Positions 38,203 through 47,873 of a DNA stretch of 64,000 nucleotides are shown one piece after another. Position 1 is the stretch's first letter. Each line of letters opens with the position of its first letter. This DNA comes from Arthrobacter tumbae (GTDB lineage Bacteria > Actinomycetota > Actinomycetes > Actinomycetales > Micrococcaceae). Under the pieces are notes generated by a model. It had not been told where the DNA came from, made no database searches, and saw only the letters and a list, made by a program, of their open reading frames with translations. Location: positions 3,162,001 through 3,226,000 of the forward strand of contig NZ_JAFBCC010000001.1 of NCBI RefSeq assembly GCF_016907495.1, in the 5' to 3' direction. The translations under genes and the position numbers were made by a program.

Positions 38203-38265
38203 CAGGAGGTGCCTGGGCGGTGTTGAATCACACCTTGCTTTACCTCCTGCATGACGGATGCAGGA
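38203..38265 (+). ncRNA. Structured sepF leader with two exclusive pairings
   Basis: CAGGAGG (38203-38209) is complementary to CCTCCTG (38243-38249), enclosing a GGTGT/ACACC hairpin (38219-38234). The same CCTCCTGCAT segment can instead pair downstream: TCCTGCAT (38245-38252) with ATGCAGGA (38258-38265), an 8-bp stem with loop GACGG. The start codon is 22 nt beyond. This looks like a switchable 5' leader. No known riboswitch class is recognised. Confidence 0.35.
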
Positions 38266-38287
38266 CGAAGGACTGACAGGAGCAACC

Positions 38288-38803
38288 ATGGCTGGCGCAC
38301 TGCGCAAGACAATGATTTACCTTGGGCTCGCCGACGGTGACGAGCACTACGAGCCCGAGCCAAAGACATCTCACAGCAGGAACGAGGACTACTCCGTGGA
38401 CTACGACCGTGACGAGCGCCATGTCGAAGCCGCGCCGGTAGCGAAGGCGGCTCCGGAGGAGTACCGCGCCCCGGTCACGCCCATCAAGCGAGCACAGTCG
38501 GCACGCGAGGACGCTTCATCGCTTCGTCAGATCACCACGGTGCACCCGCGCTCCTACAATGACGCGAAGATCATCGGAGAAAGCTTCCGCGACGGCATTC
38601 CTGTCATCATGAACGTCACGGACATGGGCGAAGGTGACGCCAAACGGCTGGTTGATTTCTCGGCCGGCCTCGTCTTCGGCCTCCATGGCTCGATCGAACG
38701 CGTCACCAACAAGGTATTCCTCCTGTCGCCCTCCTACATCGAGGTCCTCGGCGAAGACCAGAAGACCAGCGACGGTCAGGCGAGTTTCTTCAATCAAAGC
38801 TGA
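38288..38803 (+). CDS. sepF: Cell division protein SepF
   Basis: 171 aa from the ATG at 38288 (AGGAG 6 nt upstream). The N-terminus [19 protein letters not shown] forms the membrane-binding helix typical of SepF, then an acidic linker, then the globular SepF domain (about 80-168) with DARRLVD-like [17 protein letters not shown] and [11 protein letters not shown]. It tethers FtsZ to the membrane, replacing FtsA, which is absent here. A promoter-like sequence for the next gene overlaps its 3' end. Confidence 0.94.
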   Translation: MAGALRKTMIYLGLADGDEHYEPEPKTSHSRNEDYSVDYDRDERHVEAAPVAKAAPEEYRAPVTPIKRAQSAREDASSLRQITTVHPRSYNDAKIIGESFRDGIPVIMNVTDMGEGDAKRLVDFSAGLVFGLHGSIERVTNKVFLLSPSYIEVLGEDQKTSDGQASFFNQS

Positions 38804-38828
38804 CACTGTTTACTGGTACTCGTAACTA
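38800..38828 (+). promoter_or_regulatory. Candidate promoter for yggT
   Basis: CTGACA (38800-38805), a 17-bp spacer and TAACTA (38823-38828), overlapping the sepF stop and 32 bp before the yggT GTG. Confidence 0.45.
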
Positions 38829-38860
38829 TTCCGTTCATGCCAGAGGACTGTGACTGACAC

Positions 38861-39154
38861 GTGAGCTTGGTCTTCGCCCTGATCTACCTGGTGCTGATGC
38901 TGTTCCAGCTCGCGCTAATCATTCGTATTGTTTATGACGCCGTTCAAATGTTTGCCCGCAATTGGCGACCCAGAAGGCTGGCGTTGGTTCTCGCATCCAT
39001 GGTGTATGCAGTGACAGATCCGCCTATCCGGTTATTCCGCCGGCTCATCCCGCCGCTCCGGTTGGGTGGCGTGTCGCTTGACCTGGCGTTCATCGTGGTG
39101 TTCCTGGGGGCTACTATCCTCAAGGCCGTCGCGGGTTCTTTGGCAATGGCCTGA
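38861..39154 (+). CDS. YggT family membrane protein
   Basis: 97 aa, GTG start. Two long hydrophobic segments (about 3-25 and 72-95) flank a basic middle stretch with the family-typical DPPIRLFRRLIPPLRLGGVSLD. YggT proteins occur between sepF and divIVA in Gram-positive bacteria. Their role is not defined, although osmotic tolerance and division links have been suggested. The context is the only functional clue. Confidence 0.85.
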   Translation: MSLVFALIYLVLMLFQLALIIRIVYDAVQMFARNWRPRRLALVLASMVYAVTDPPIRLFRRLIPPLRLGGVSLDLAFIVVFLGATILKAVAGSLAMA

Positions 39155-39305
39155 TCCGGTTAGTTTTCGAGACCTAAAAGATATACGCTGAATCACATAT
39201 TGGTGTGAAGCAGGAGATTTACCTCCACAAGCACGTCCACAATTCGGTAATGTTGTCAGGTCTGCTCGACAGGCGGCTTCGACTAAATCCATATGAGGTG
39301 ACCAG

Positions 39306-39962
39306 ATGGCCCTGACGCCAGAAGATGTTGTCAACAAGCGGTTCCAGCCCACCAAATTCCGGGAAGGCTATGACCAGGACGAGGTGGATGACTTCCTCGA
39401 CGAGATCGTCGTCGAACTGCGTCGCCTGAACCAGGAAAACGACGACCTTCGCCGCCAGCTTTCGGAAGTTCCCACGGGCACGGCACAGAACTCCGCTGTC
39501 CCCGCTCCAGTGGCCGCCAGCACCACTACCGAAGAGGTCCGCGAGGAAGAGAAGCCCGAGGAGCCCAAGGTGGAAGCGCCAAAGGCCGAGGAGCGCCCGG
39601 CGCCTCAGCCGGTCGCCGCGGCAGCGCCCGTCCAGCAGGGCGGCACTGCAGAGTCCGCCGCGGGCGTCCTTGCCATGGCGCAGAAGCTTCACGACGAGTA
39701 CGTCAACGCCGGCGTTGAGCAGCGCGACAAGATCATCGCCGAAGCCCAGATCGAAGCCAGCGGACTCGTCAATGACGCCCAGGAGAAGAGCCGTAAGGTG
39801 CTCGGCGCACTCGAACAGCAGAAGGCAGTCCTCGAGCGCAAGGTCGAGCAGCTCCGCAGCTTCGAGCGTGACTACCGCTCCCGCCTCAAGGCATATATTG
39901 AAGGTCAGCTCCGCGACCTTGATTCCCGCGGTTCCGTTGCATCGGAAACGGCAGACGCCTAA
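39306..39962 (+). CDS. divIVA: DivIVA/Wag31 polar growth scaffold
   Basis: 218 aa coiled-coil protein that binds curved membrane and recruits the cell-wall synthesis machinery. The N-terminal DivIVA domain (MALTPEDVVNKRFQPTKFRE, with the crossed-loop region and a following heptad stretch to about 60) is followed by a Pro/Glu/Ala-rich linker (about 65-120) and a long C-terminal coiled coil (about 120-205). The ATG has GAGGTGA 4 nt upstream. In mycobacteria Wag31 is phosphorylated by PknA/PknB, a regulation not demonstrable here. Confidence 0.94.
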   Translation: MALTPEDVVNKRFQPTKFREGYDQDEVDDFLDEIVVELRRLNQENDDLRRQLSEVPTGTAQNSAVPAPVAASTTTEEVREEEKPEEPKVEAPKAEERPAPQPVAAAAPVQQGGTAESAAGVLAMAQKLHDEYVNAGVEQRDKIIAEAQIEASGLVNDAQEKSRKVLGALEQQKAVLERKVEQLRSFERDYRSRLKAYIEGQLRDLDSRGSVASETADA

Positions 39963-39981
39963 AGCTGAAATCAAAGCTCAC

Positions 39982-40016
39982 GAGGCCAGTCGCAGGTTTA
40001 TCCGGCGGCTGGCCTC
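39982..40016 (+). terminator. Hairpin terminator after divIVA
   Basis: GAGGCCAGTCGC (39982-39993) pairs with GCGGCTGGCCTC (40005-40016), a 12-bp stem with one G-T and an 11-nt loop, 20 bp after the divIVA stop. No T tract. Confidence 0.6.
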
Positions 40017-40083
40017 TGCCGTACTCTGGATGGAGAGCTAAGCGTCCATTGCCGCCCTTTCGGCGCGTACAACTGAAAGCACC

Positions 40084-40686
40084 ATGACCGAGCATCCTTC
40101 CGCCTCAGGCCCCGATTCCGGCCGGTCGCATCGCAAGCACGGCAAACGCATCGGAGCACGCTACGCGCTGCTTCTGGTTGCATTTGCACTGGTCGCCTAT
40201 ATCATCGATCAGCTCACCAAGATCTGGGTGGTGTCCACCATGGTGGAGGGTCAGATCACTGAGGTACTGCCGCCCGTGCTGAGTTGGCATTTCATTCGCA
40301 ATTCCGGGGCGGCTTTCTCCATCGGAACGGAGATCACCTGGGTATTCACCATCATCCAGGCCCTCGTTTCCATCGCGATCATCACACAGATCGGCAAGGT
40401 AGCCTCAAAAGGCTGGGCTGTTGCGCTGGGACTGGTGCTGGGCGGTGCCGTCGGGAACCTCACAGACCGCCTGGTCCGCGAACCCACCTTCGGGCAGGGG
40501 CATGTCGTCGACTTCATCGCCCTGCCGAATTTCGCGATCTTCAACATCGCCGACATCGCCGTGGTCAGCGGAGTCATTCTCATTTGCCTGCTGACACTGC
40601 GCGGTATCGGTATGGACGGACTGCGCAGCAACGAAGAGCGGGAGGATGCGGACAATACCGGGGTGGCCGATGACGAACGCCAGTAG
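40084..40686 (+). CDS. lspA: Lipoprotein signal peptidase (signal peptidase II)
   Basis: 200 aa integral membrane aspartyl protease that cleaves prolipoprotein signal peptides. About four transmembrane helices. Conserved blocks include [10 protein letters not shown], the NSGAAFSIG loop, and the two catalytic Asp in GNLTDRL and [11 protein letters not shown]. The basic N-terminus and the charged C-terminal tail are cytoplasmic. It overlaps the pseudouridine synthase gene downstream by about 17 nt, so the pair should be cotranslated. Confidence 0.95.
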   Translation: MTEHPSASGPDSGRSHRKHGKRIGARYALLLVAFALVAYIIDQLTKIWVVSTMVEGQITEVLPPVLSWHFIRNSGAAFSIGTEITWVFTIIQALVSIAIITQIGKVASKGWAVALGLVLGGAVGNLTDRLVREPTFGQGHVVDFIALPNFAIFNIADIAVVSGVILICLLTLRGIGMDGLRSNEEREDADNTGVADDERQ

Positions 40687-41605
40687 TACTTTTGACATTC
40701 CGCAGTCGGCTGAAGGCCAGCGGATCGATGCCGTGTTGGCCGCTTTGACCGGAGCCTCCCGTTCGATTGCAGCGGGATGGTGCAGCGGCGGATACGTCAC
40801 CATGGATGGTACAACCGTGCAGAAGTCGACCCGCGCCGTCCCTGGTGGGCTGCTCACCGTCGTCGTTCCGGAAAAGACCGATCCGCTGCGGATTGTGGCC
40901 GAGCCGGTTGACGGGATGGGCATCCTTTTCGATGATGATGACCTGGTGGTCATCGACAAGCCGGTGGGAGTTGCCGCGCATCCCTCTCCGGGTTGGGTGG
41001 GTCCCACTGTTGTCGGAGCGCTGGCGGCCGCCGGGTACCGGATCTCCACGACGGGTGCCCCGGAGCGGGTAGGCATCGTTCACAGGCTCGACGTCGGGAC
41101 CTCCGGAGCGATGGTGGTCGCCAAAAGCGAGCATGCCTATACCGTCCTTAAACAGGCTTTCCGGGAGCGTACGGTGGACAAGCAGTATCACGCGCTTGTC
41201 CAGGGTCTGCCGGATCCGCTCCAGGGAACCATAGAGGCTCCCATCGGCCGTCATCCCGCTCACGACTGGAAGTTTGCGGTCATGGAGGACGGACGTCCGT
41301 CCGTCACGCACTATGCGGTGGAAGAAGCGTTCGGCAAGGCGAGTCTCGTCAAGGTACGGCTGGAGACCGGACGCACGCACCAGATCCGCGTGCACTTCTC
41401 CGCGCTGCGCCATCCTTGCGCCGGTGATTTGACATATGGGGCGGACCCCCGCCTGGCAGCGGAGCTCGGACTTACCCGGCAATGGCTTCACGCCAGCAAG
41501 CTCTCATTCGACCATCCGCGCAGCGGCGAACGGGTAGCTGTTGAAAGCGGGTTCCCCATGGATCTGCAGTACGCCCTCGACGCGCTGACCAGCGGAACGG
41601 TCTGA
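40670..41605 (+). CDS. RluA/RluD-family pseudouridine synthase
   Basis: 311 aa from the ATG at 40670. An ATG at 40646 is also in frame and has a purine-rich sequence upstream. The N-terminal part looks like an S4 domain ([18 protein letters not shown]). The catalytic block is [18 protein letters not shown] with the Asp nucleophile, and [19 protein letters not shown] follows. RluD in other bacteria modifies 23S rRNA helix 69; the exact target here is not determined. The lspA-rluD-dnaE order matches Rv1539, Rv1540 and Rv1547 of M. tuberculosis without the genes between. Confidence 0.9.
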   Translation: MTNASSTFDIPQSAEGQRIDAVLAALTGASRSIAAGWCSGGYVTMDGTTVQKSTRAVPGGLLTVVVPEKTDPLRIVAEPVDGMGILFDDDDLVVIDKPVGVAAHPSPGWVGPTVVGALAAAGYRISTTGAPERVGIVHRLDVGTSGAMVVAKSEHAYTVLKQAFRERTVDKQYHALVQGLPDPLQGTIEAPIGRHPAHDWKFAVMEDGRPSVTHYAVEEAFGKASLVKVRLETGRTHQIRVHFSALRHPCAGDLTYGADPRLAAELGLTRQWLHASKLSFDHPRSGERVAVESGFPMDLQYALDALTSGTV

Positions 41606-41613
41606 GACCGACA

Positions 41614-41633
41614 CCCGTGCGCGGGAGCGCGGG
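41614..41633 (+). terminator. Weak hairpin between rluD-like gene and dnaE
   Basis: GCGC (41619-41622) and GCGC (41627-41630) around GGGA, extended by CCC/GGG across a 2-nt bulge. It begins 9 bp after the stop. Confidence 0.35.
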
Positions 41634-41652
41634 AAGCGTCGCCGGCGCTCGC

Positions 41653-41658
41653 TAGAAT
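41653..41658 (+). promoter_or_regulatory. Candidate -10 box of a leaderless dnaE mRNA
   Basis: TAGAAT ends 6 nt before the GTG start, and no ribosome-binding site is present. Confidence 0.5.
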
Positions 41659-41664
41659 GAGTCG

Positions 41665-44600
41665 GTGGTTTCCTCAGCTCCGTCCTCATCCCCAGTGGCC
41701 CCGGCTTCGTCCCGGGATTCCTTCGTCCACCTTCACAATCACACCGAGTACTCGATGCTCGATGGCGCCGCCCGCCTGAGCGATCTTTTCAGCCATACGG
41801 CGGAACTCGGCATGAATGCGTTGGCCACCACCGACCACGGGTTCGTATTCGGTGCGTTCGACTTCTGGAACAAGGCCCGTGATGCTGGAGTGAAGCCGAT
41901 TATCGGCGTCGAGGCCTACCTGACGCCCGGCACTGCCCGCGCGGACAAGACCCGTGTCAAATGGGGAGGCGGCGGACGCGACGACGTGTCGGGTGCGGGC
42001 GCATACACCCACATGACCCTGTGGTCGGAAACGACCGAGGGCATGCACAATCTGTTCCGGATGTCCTCCCTTGCTTCGCTCGAGGGCTACCTGTACAAAC
42101 CGCGCATGGACCGCGATCTGCTCCAGACCTACGGCAAAGGGCTGATTGCCACCACCGGTTGCCCTTCGGGAGAGGTCCAGACAAAGCTGCGCCTCGGCCT
42201 GTACCGGGAGGCAGTTCAGGCGGCGTCCGACTTCCGCGACATCTTCGGTCGGGAAAACTACTTCTGTGAACTCATGGACCATGGGCTGGATATTGAGCGG
42301 AACGTCCAGGCAGACCTCATCAAACTCGCCCGTGAACTGGGCCTTCCCCTTGTAGCCACCAATGACCTCCACTACACCCATGCAGAGGACGCAAAGGCGC
42401 ACGCGGCACTGCTGTGCGTGCAGTCAGGGTCCACCATGGCGGACCCCAAGCGCTTCAAGTTCGACGCCGACGAGTTCTACCTCAAGTCCCCGGCCGAGAT
42501 GCGGGCAATCTTCCGCGACTTTCCTGACGCTTGCGACAACACCCTGCTCATTGCCGAGCGGTGTGATGTCGAGTTCAACACCAAGGCCAACTACATGCCG
42601 CGCTTTCCGGTCCCGGAGGGTGAGAACGAGCAGTCCTGGTTCGTCAAGGAAGTCGAGACGGGCCTGCAGTACCGCTACCCGGGAGGCGTACCGGACGACG
42701 TCCGCAAGCAGGCGGAGTTCGAGGTCGGCGTCATCACGCAGATGGGCTTCCCGGGCTATTTCCTGGTTGTGGCCGACTTCATCAACTGGGCCAAGAACAA
42801 CGGCATCCGGGTGGGTCCCGGGCGCGGATCAGGTGCCGGTTCCATGGTGGCGTATGCCATGCGCATCACCGACCTGGACCCCCTGAAGCACGGCCTCATC
42901 TTCGAGCGGTTCCTCAATCCGGAGCGCGTTTCCATGCCGGACTTCGACGTTGACTTTGACGATCGCCGCCGCTCCGAGGTCATCCGGTACGTGACCGAGA
43001 AGTATGGCGACGAGCGCGTCGCCATGATCGTCACCTACGGGACGATCAAAGCCAAGCAGGCACTCAAGGATTCATCGCGTGTCATGGGCTACCCGTTCTC
43101 CACGGGGGAGCGCCTCACCAAGGCCATGCCACCGGACGTCATGGGCAAGGGCCTCGCACTGGCGGACGTGCACAACAAGGACGCCAAGCGCTTCTCGGAG
43201 GCGGAGGAACTGCGCGAGCTCCTGAAGACCGATGCCGAGTCTGCGAAGGTATTCGAGACAGCCCTGGGACTGGAGGGGCTGAAGCGCCAATGGGGCGTGC
43301 ACGCGGCCGGGGTCATCATGTCCTCCGACCCGCTGATCGACATCATTCCGATCATGCGCCGTGACCAGGACGGCCAGATCATCACGCAGTTCGACTACCC
43401 CACGTGTGAGGGCCTCGGCCTGATCAAGATGGATTTCCTCGGCCTGAGGAACCTGACGATCATCACCGACGCCGTCGAGAACATCAAGGCCAACCAGGGC
43501 GAGGACCTCGTTCTGGAAGACCTTGAGCTCGACGACAGGGAGTCCTATGAGCTGCTGGCGCGCGGCGACACCCTTGGCGTCTTCCAGCTCGACGGCGGGC
43601 CCATGCGGTCCCTCCTGAAGCTCATGCGCCCCGACAACTTCGAGGACATCTCCGCGGTCCTCGCGCTTTACCGACCCGGTCCCATGGGCGTGAACTCCCA
43701 CACGAACTATGCCCTGCGCAAGAATGGCATGCAGGAGATCGAGCCGATTCACCCCGAACTCGAGGGACCACTCGAGGAGATCCTCGGCGGCACCTACGGC
43801 CTGATTGTGTACCAGGAGCAAGTCATGTCGGCTGCCCAGAAGCTGGCGAACTTCACTCTGGGCCAGGCGGATATGCTTCGCCGTGCCATGGGCAAGAAGA
43901 AGAAGTCCGAGCTGGACAAGCAACAAGCTGACTTCTTCGCCGGCATGAAAGCGAACGGTTACTCCCAGTCGGCCATGGACAAGCTCTGGATCGTGCTTGA
44001 GTCGTTTTCCGACTACGCCTTCAACAAGGCCCATACCGCCGCGTACGGCCTTGTATCGTACTGGACGGCGTTCCTCAAGGCGCATTATCCCGCCGAGTAC
44101 ATGGCGGCCCTGCTGACCAGCGTCGGAGACGACAAGGACAAGCTAGCCATCTACCTCAACGAGTGCCGACGGATGGGCATCACGGTACTGCCGCCGGATG
44201 TCAACGAGTCGAGCGTCAACTTCACCCCGGTCGGAACCGATATCCGCTTCGGGATGGGCGCCATTCGAAACGTCGGCGCAAACGTGGTCGGTGGGATGGT
44301 GGCTGCGCGGGAGGAGAAGGGCGCGTTTGGATCCTTCTCGGATTTCCTGCAGAAGGTGCCCGCCGTCGTCTGTAACAAACGGACTATTGAGTCGCTCATC
44401 AAGGCTGGTGCCTTCGACTCACTGGGTCACCCGCGCCGGGCCCTGGCGATGATCCACGAGGAAGCCGTGGATTCCGTCGTCGTGCTCAAGCGCAACGAAG
44501 CCGCCAACCAGTTCGATCTCTTCAGCGCCTTCGACGATCCGGGCGCCGGGACCGGGCTCTCGGTCGAGGTTCCGGATCTGCCGGAGTGGGCCAAAAAGGA

Positions 44601-45231
44601 CAAGCTCGCGTTCGAGCGGGACATGCTGGGCCTCTATGTATCCGACCATCCCCTCCAGGGTCTGGAAGGCTTGCTCAGCCAGCATGCTGATTCCGCTATC
44701 ACCTCGGTTATCAGCGAAGACGGCCCGGCGGACGGCGCGATCGTCACCATCGCGGGCATGATCACCTCACTGCAGCGCAGGATCGCGAAGAACAGCGGAA
44801 ACGCCTACGCCAGGGCGGAGATAGAAGATCTTGGCGGGTCGATGGAAGTGATGTTCTTCGGCCAGGTATACGGACCGATCGCGTCGGTGCTTGAGGAGGA
44901 TCTGATCGTGGTGGTCCGCGGACGCCTGCAACGGCGCGACGACGGCGCGGTCACCCTCAACGCGCAGGAACTCTCTGTTCCGGACCTGACGGAGGGACAC
45001 TCCGGCCCGGTGGTCATCTCCATGCTTCACCACAGGGCCACCGAACCGGTGATCCATGAACTCGGCTCAGTGCTGAGGCAGCACCGTGGCAACTCGGAGG
45101 TGCGGCTGCATGTCCGCAAGGAACGCCAGATGTCAGTGCTTTCGCTGCCGGTTGACCTTCGGGTGAACCCCACGCCCGCACTGTTTGGGGACCTCAAGGT
45201 GCTTCTTGGACCCACGTGCCTCGATGCATGA
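41665..45231 (+). CDS. dnaE: DNA polymerase III alpha subunit (DnaE1)
   Basis: 1188 aa replicative polymerase. The N-terminal PHP domain (FVHLHNHTEYSMLDGAARL), which in mycobacterial DnaE1 is the active 3'-5' proofreading exonuclease, keeps its His-rich motifs. The polymerase core follows with GPGRGSGAGS and the catalytic carboxylates in PDFDVDFDD (about 425-433). Then come the beta-binding and HhH region and an OB-fold (GAIVTIAGMITSLQRR). The length matches DnaE1 rather than the mutagenic DnaE2. GTG start without ribosome-binding site. A small membrane protein gene follows 25 bp later. Confidence 0.96.
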   Translation: MVSSAPSSSPVAPASSRDSFVHLHNHTEYSMLDGAARLSDLFSHTAELGMNALATTDHGFVFGAFDFWNKARDAGVKPIIGVEAYLTPGTARADKTRVKWGGGGRDDVSGAGAYTHMTLWSETTEGMHNLFRMSSLASLEGYLYKPRMDRDLLQTYGKGLIATTGCPSGEVQTKLRLGLYREAVQAASDFRDIFGRENYFCELMDHGLDIERNVQADLIKLARELGLPLVATNDLHYTHAEDAKAHAALLCVQSGSTMADPKRFKFDADEFYLKSPAEMRAIFRDFPDACDNTLLIAERCDVEFNTKANYMPRFPVPEGENEQSWFVKEVETGLQYRYPGGVPDDVRKQAEFEVGVITQMGFPGYFLVVADFINWAKNNGIRVGPGRGSGAGSMVAYAMRITDLDPLKHGLIFERFLNPERVSMPDFDVDFDDRRRSEVIRYVTEKYGDERVAMIVTYGTIKAKQALKDSSRVMGYPFSTGERLTKAMPPDVMGKGLALADVHNKDAKRFSEAEELRELLKTDAESAKVFETALGLEGLKRQWGVHAAGVIMSSDPLIDIIPIMRRDQDGQIITQFDYPTCEGLGLIKMDFLGLRNLTIITDAVENIKANQGEDLVLEDLELDDRESYELLARGDTLGVFQLDGGPMRSLLKLMRPDNFEDISAVLALYRPGPMGVNSHTNYALRKNGMQEIEPIHPELEGPLEEILGGTYGLIVYQEQVMSAAQKLANFTLGQADMLRRAMGKKKKSELDKQQADFFAGMKANGYSQSAMDKLWIVLESFSDYAFNKAHTAAYGLVSYWTAFLKAHYPAEYMAALLTSVGDDKDKLAIYLNECRRMGITVLPPDVNESSVNFTPVGTDIRFGMGAIRNVGANVVGGMVAAREEKGAFGSFSDFLQKVPAVVCNKRTIESLIKAGAFDSLGHPRRALAMIHEEAVDSVVVLKRNEAANQFDLFSAFDDPGAGTGLSVEVPDLPEWAKKDKLAFERDMLGLYVSDHPLQGLEGLLSQHADSAITSVISEDGPADGAIVTIAGMITSLQRRIAKNSGNAYARAEIEDLGGSMEVMFFGQVYGPIASVLEEDLIVVVRGRLQRRDDGAVTLNAQELSVPDLTEGHSGPVVISMLHHRATEPVIHELGSVLRQHRGNSEVRLHVRKERQMSVLSLPVDLRVNPTPALFGDLKVLLGPTCLDA

Positions 45232-45256
45232 GTTCGGACAGATGAGGAACGGTTAG

Positions 45257-45778
45257 ATGAGACGGATGCAGGAATCAGCGGCGGAGTCCGGTACGTATCC
45301 GCCACCGGTCTATGCCGGCCCCGCCGCCGAGACGACGGTGCCGCCGTCGTCGCTGCTCTGGTGGGCCGCGGCAATGACACTGCTCGGACCGGTGCTCGGT
45401 GTGCTCTGGTGGTTCGCATCTCCCGGCGGAGGACTGTATGGCGACCGGGCGAACGCCGAGTCCTGGCTGATCCGGGACCTGGTGCTCGGCGGCCTGCAGT
45501 TGCTGGCCGGCGTCGTTGTCGGGTGGCTGCTGACAAACCGCATCGACCTGCCCGGCGCCTGGCAGCGTGTGTGCGCGGCCGTGGGCGGGAGCCTGCTGGG
45601 CTCGGTCCTCGCCGTGGTGGTTGGGCAGGGGCTCGGATCCCTGTTCTCCGGCGGTGACGGCGAGTTCCCATTTGTGCTGCGTTCCCTCGGTGTGGCTCTG
45701 GTCTGGCCCGCAGCGGCAGCATTGGTGGTTTTCCTGGCCTCGCTGCTCGGGCTGCTGCTTATCCGGCGGAACCGATAG
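45257..45778 (+). CDS. Four-helix membrane protein of unknown function
   Basis: 173 aa. After a polar N-terminus of about 32 residues there are four hydrophobic segments (about 34-54, 71-93, 105-127, 140-168) and a short RRNR end. The first helix pair, with the GPVLGVLWW stretch, resembles actinobacterial DUF2567-type proteins, but I am not certain of the family. The ATG has GAGGA about 8 nt upstream. It lies between dnaE and hisD and could be cotranscribed with dnaE. Confidence 0.7.
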   Translation: MRRMQESAAESGTYPPPVYAGPAAETTVPPSSLLWWAAAMTLLGPVLGVLWWFASPGGGLYGDRANAESWLIRDLVLGGLQLLAGVVVGWLLTNRIDLPGAWQRVCAAVGGSLLGSVLAVVVGQGLGSLFSGGDGEFPFVLRSLGVALVWPAAAALVVFLASLLGLLLIRRNR

Positions 45779-45820
45779 CGCCACCTTCCCGTCGTGGGCA
45801 GGAGCCGGAGCAGCCGCCGG

Positions 45821-45826
45821 TAGAAT
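45821..45826 (+). promoter_or_regulatory. Candidate -10 box of a leaderless hisD mRNA
   Basis: TAGAAT ends 7 nt before the GTG at 45834, and no ribosome-binding site is present. Confidence 0.5.
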
Positions 45827-45833
45827 TGCGGGT

Positions 45834-47186
45834 GTGACTGCTCAGACCGCCTCCGGATCATTCGACGCCTTCCACACGATCGACCTGCGCGGGACGCATC
45901 TATCTCCAGCGGCACTCCGGGCCGCTATGCCGCGGAGCACCACGTCGTCGTTCGATTCGGTCGCCCCGCGCGTCGAAGAGATCATTACTGCTGTCCGGAC
46001 GCGCGGATTCGACGCGCTCAGCGAATTGGCACAGCGGTTCGACGGCGTTGAGCAGTTCCACCCGCGGGTGCCGGCCGAGGCATTGAGTGAGGCGCTTCGG
46101 ACGCTTTCGCCCGACGTGCGTGCGGCGCTGGAGGAGTCCATTGACCGCGCCCGCGTCTTTGCCCTCGCGCAGAAGCCGCAGGACGTCGTCGTCGACATCC
46201 GCCCCGGAGCAGCCCTTACCCAGCGGTGGGTGCCGGTTGGCAGGGTAGGGCTCTATGTCCCCGGGGGGCTTGCGGTCCTCGCCTCGTCGGTCATCATGAA
46301 TGTGGTGCCGGCACAGGCAGCCGGTGTTGAATCCATTGCACTGGCATCGCCGCCGCAGAAGGAATTCGGGGGACTGCCGCACCCGGTGATTCTTGCAGCG
46401 GCTGAACTGCTGGGCGTCAAGGAGGTCTATGGCATCGGCGGTGCCCAGGCGATTGCCGCCTTCGCACACGGTGTGTCGGGTCAGGAGAATCGTGCCGCGA
46501 TTGAGCCGGTTGACGTTGTCACCGGCCCGGGGAACATCTACGTCGCCACAGCGAAGCGGCTGGTCAAAGGCATTGTCGGCATTGATGCTGAGGCCGGCAC
46601 GACAGAGATCGCGGTGCTGGCCGACCGGTCGGCACAGCCGAGGCTGGTTGCAGCAGACCTCATCAGCCAGGCCGAACACGACCCGAACGCCGCGTCGGTG
46701 CTGATCACGCCTTCGGCTGAACTGGCAGCCGCCGTCCGCGCGGAGTTGTCGATTCAGGCCGAATCCACCCGGCACCGCGACCGGGTGGAAACTGCGCTGG
46801 CCGGAGCCCAATCGGGCACCATCCTCGTGGACGACATCGACCACGGCATCGCAGTGTGTGACGCGTATGCGGCCGAGCATCTGGAGATTCACACCGATCA
46901 GGCGTCGGCGGTGGCGGCCCGTATCCAGAACGCGGGGGCTATCTTCGTGGGCGATTACAGTCCCGTAAGCTTGGGGGATTACTGTGCGGGCTCGAATCAC
47001 GTCCTGCCCACAGCCGGCACTGCGGCCTTCGCGTCGGGGCTGAGCGTGTTTACCTTCCTGCGGGCGATGCAGGTCATCGACTACAGCGTCGACGCCCTGC
47101 GGGAGGTCAGTGAGCACGTCGTCCAGCTCGCCCAGGCTGAGGATCTGCCGGGACACGGCGACGCAGTGAGGATCCGCTTTTCCTGA
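45834..47186 (+). CDS. hisD: Histidinol dehydrogenase
   Basis: 450 aa from the GTG at 45834. The longer frame from 45567 overlaps the upstream membrane protein and is rejected. It catalyses the last two oxidations of histidine synthesis, with zinc and NAD. Conserved segments: [55 protein letters not shown], and the metal/catalytic AAEHLEIH. The rest of the his operon does not follow; nrdR does, so hisD ends its unit here or continues outside a his cluster. Confidence 0.95.
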   Translation: MTAQTASGSFDAFHTIDLRGTHLSPAALRAAMPRSTTSSFDSVAPRVEEIITAVRTRGFDALSELAQRFDGVEQFHPRVPAEALSEALRTLSPDVRAALEESIDRARVFALAQKPQDVVVDIRPGAALTQRWVPVGRVGLYVPGGLAVLASSVIMNVVPAQAAGVESIALASPPQKEFGGLPHPVILAAAELLGVKEVYGIGGAQAIAAFAHGVSGQENRAAIEPVDVVTGPGNIYVATAKRLVKGIVGIDAEAGTTEIAVLADRSAQPRLVAADLISQAEHDPNAASVLITPSAELAAAVRAELSIQAESTRHRDRVETALAGAQSGTILVDDIDHGIAVCDAYAAEHLEIHTDQASAVAARIQNAGAIFVGDYSPVSLGDYCAGSNHVLPTAGTAAFASGLSVFTFLRAMQVIDYSVDALREVSEHVVQLAQAEDLPGHGDAVRIRFS

Positions 47187-47192
47187 CGTAAA

Positions 47193-47208
47193 CCACCACA
47201 TCTAGTAA
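47193..47208 (+). promoter_or_regulatory. NrdR box 1
   Basis: CCACCACATCTAGTAA, core CCACATCTAG at 47196-47205, close to the actinobacterial NrdR consensus with the core CTACATCTAG. It is 32 bp (three helical turns) upstream of box 2. Confidence 0.6.
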
Positions 47209-47216
47209 TCACATGG

Positions 47217-47246
47217 TTGTAGTTTCACTACATCTAGTTCTACAAT
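47217..47246 (+). promoter_or_regulatory. Candidate nrdR promoter
   Basis: TTGTAG (47217-47222), an 18-bp spacer and TACAAT (47241-47246). NrdR box 2 fills the spacer. The predicted leader is about 70 nt. Confidence 0.55.
47225..47240 (+). promoter_or_regulatory. NrdR box 2
   Basis: TCACTACATCTAGTTC with the core CTACATCTAG at 47228-47237, lying exactly between the -35 and -10 boxes of the candidate promoter. Confidence 0.7.
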
Positions 47247-47321
47247 GGTGTGCACGGCGCCGCTGAAAGTTGCGGCAGATCCAATGAAAACGCTGATCGC
47301 CAGAGTTGAAACGAGGGTGGA

Positions 47322-47822
47322 GTGCACTGTCCGTTCTGCCGCAGTTCCGACTCCCGTGTCGTGGACAGCCGTCTCACCGATGATGGATCGGCGATCCGCC
47401 GTCGGCGCCAGTGCCCCGAATGCGGCAAGCGATTCACCACCGTGGAAACCACCAGCCTGTCGGTCATCAAACGGTCCGGGGTCGCCGAGCCCTTCAGCCG
47501 CAGCAAAGTCATCAGCGGCGTACGCAAGGCCTGCCAGGGCCGTCCAGTCACTGAGGATGACCTCGCGTTGTTGGCGCAGGACGTCGAGGAGGCCGTTCGT
47601 GCAAGCGGCGTCGCAGAAATCGATGCCCACGAAGTCGGGCTGGCTATCCTTGGGCCGCTCCAGAAGCTGGACCAGGTAGCCTACCTTCGCTTCGCGAGCG
47701 TGTACCAAGGCTTTGATTCCCTCGAGGACTTCGAAAAGGCTATCGAGAAGCTCCGACGCGAAGCGGAGAACGCGGCCGGCAAGGTTCCGTCGGGTACGCA
47801 ACGGCCGCTCACGGCCACATAA
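47322..47822 (+). CDS. nrdR: Transcriptional repressor NrdR
   Basis: 166 aa regulator of ribonucleotide reductase genes. The N-terminal zinc ribbon has Cys3, Cys6, Cys31 and Cys34 (HCPFC and CPEC), followed by an ATP-cone (about 46-136) that senses ATP/dATP. The GTG start is fixed by the MHCPFC N-terminus. Two NrdR boxes upstream suggest autoregulation. The class II reductase gene nrdJ often found beside nrdR is not in this window. Confidence 0.95.
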   Translation: MHCPFCRSSDSRVVDSRLTDDGSAIRRRRQCPECGKRFTTVETTSLSVIKRSGVAEPFSRSKVISGVRKACQGRPVTEDDLALLAQDVEEAVRASGVAEIDAHEVGLAILGPLQKLDQVAYLRFASVYQGFDSLEDFEKAIEKLRREAENAAGKVPSGTQRPLTAT

Positions 47823-47825
47823 TCT

Positions 47826-47865
47826 CCGGTGGTGGCTGCGGAGGGGAAGCCGACGCCACCACCGG
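47826..47865. terminator. Bidirectional hairpin between nrdR and ppgK
   Basis: CCGGTGGTGGC (47826-47836) pairs perfectly with GCCACCACCGG (47855-47865), 11 bp, in the 51-bp gap between convergent genes. Confidence 0.65.
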
Positions 47866-47873
47866 CACCACAG

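Noticed and set aside
45567..45833. Upstream extension of hisD
   Set aside because: It overlaps the four-helix membrane protein in another frame, and the TAGAAT box plus GTG at 45834 fits the real start.
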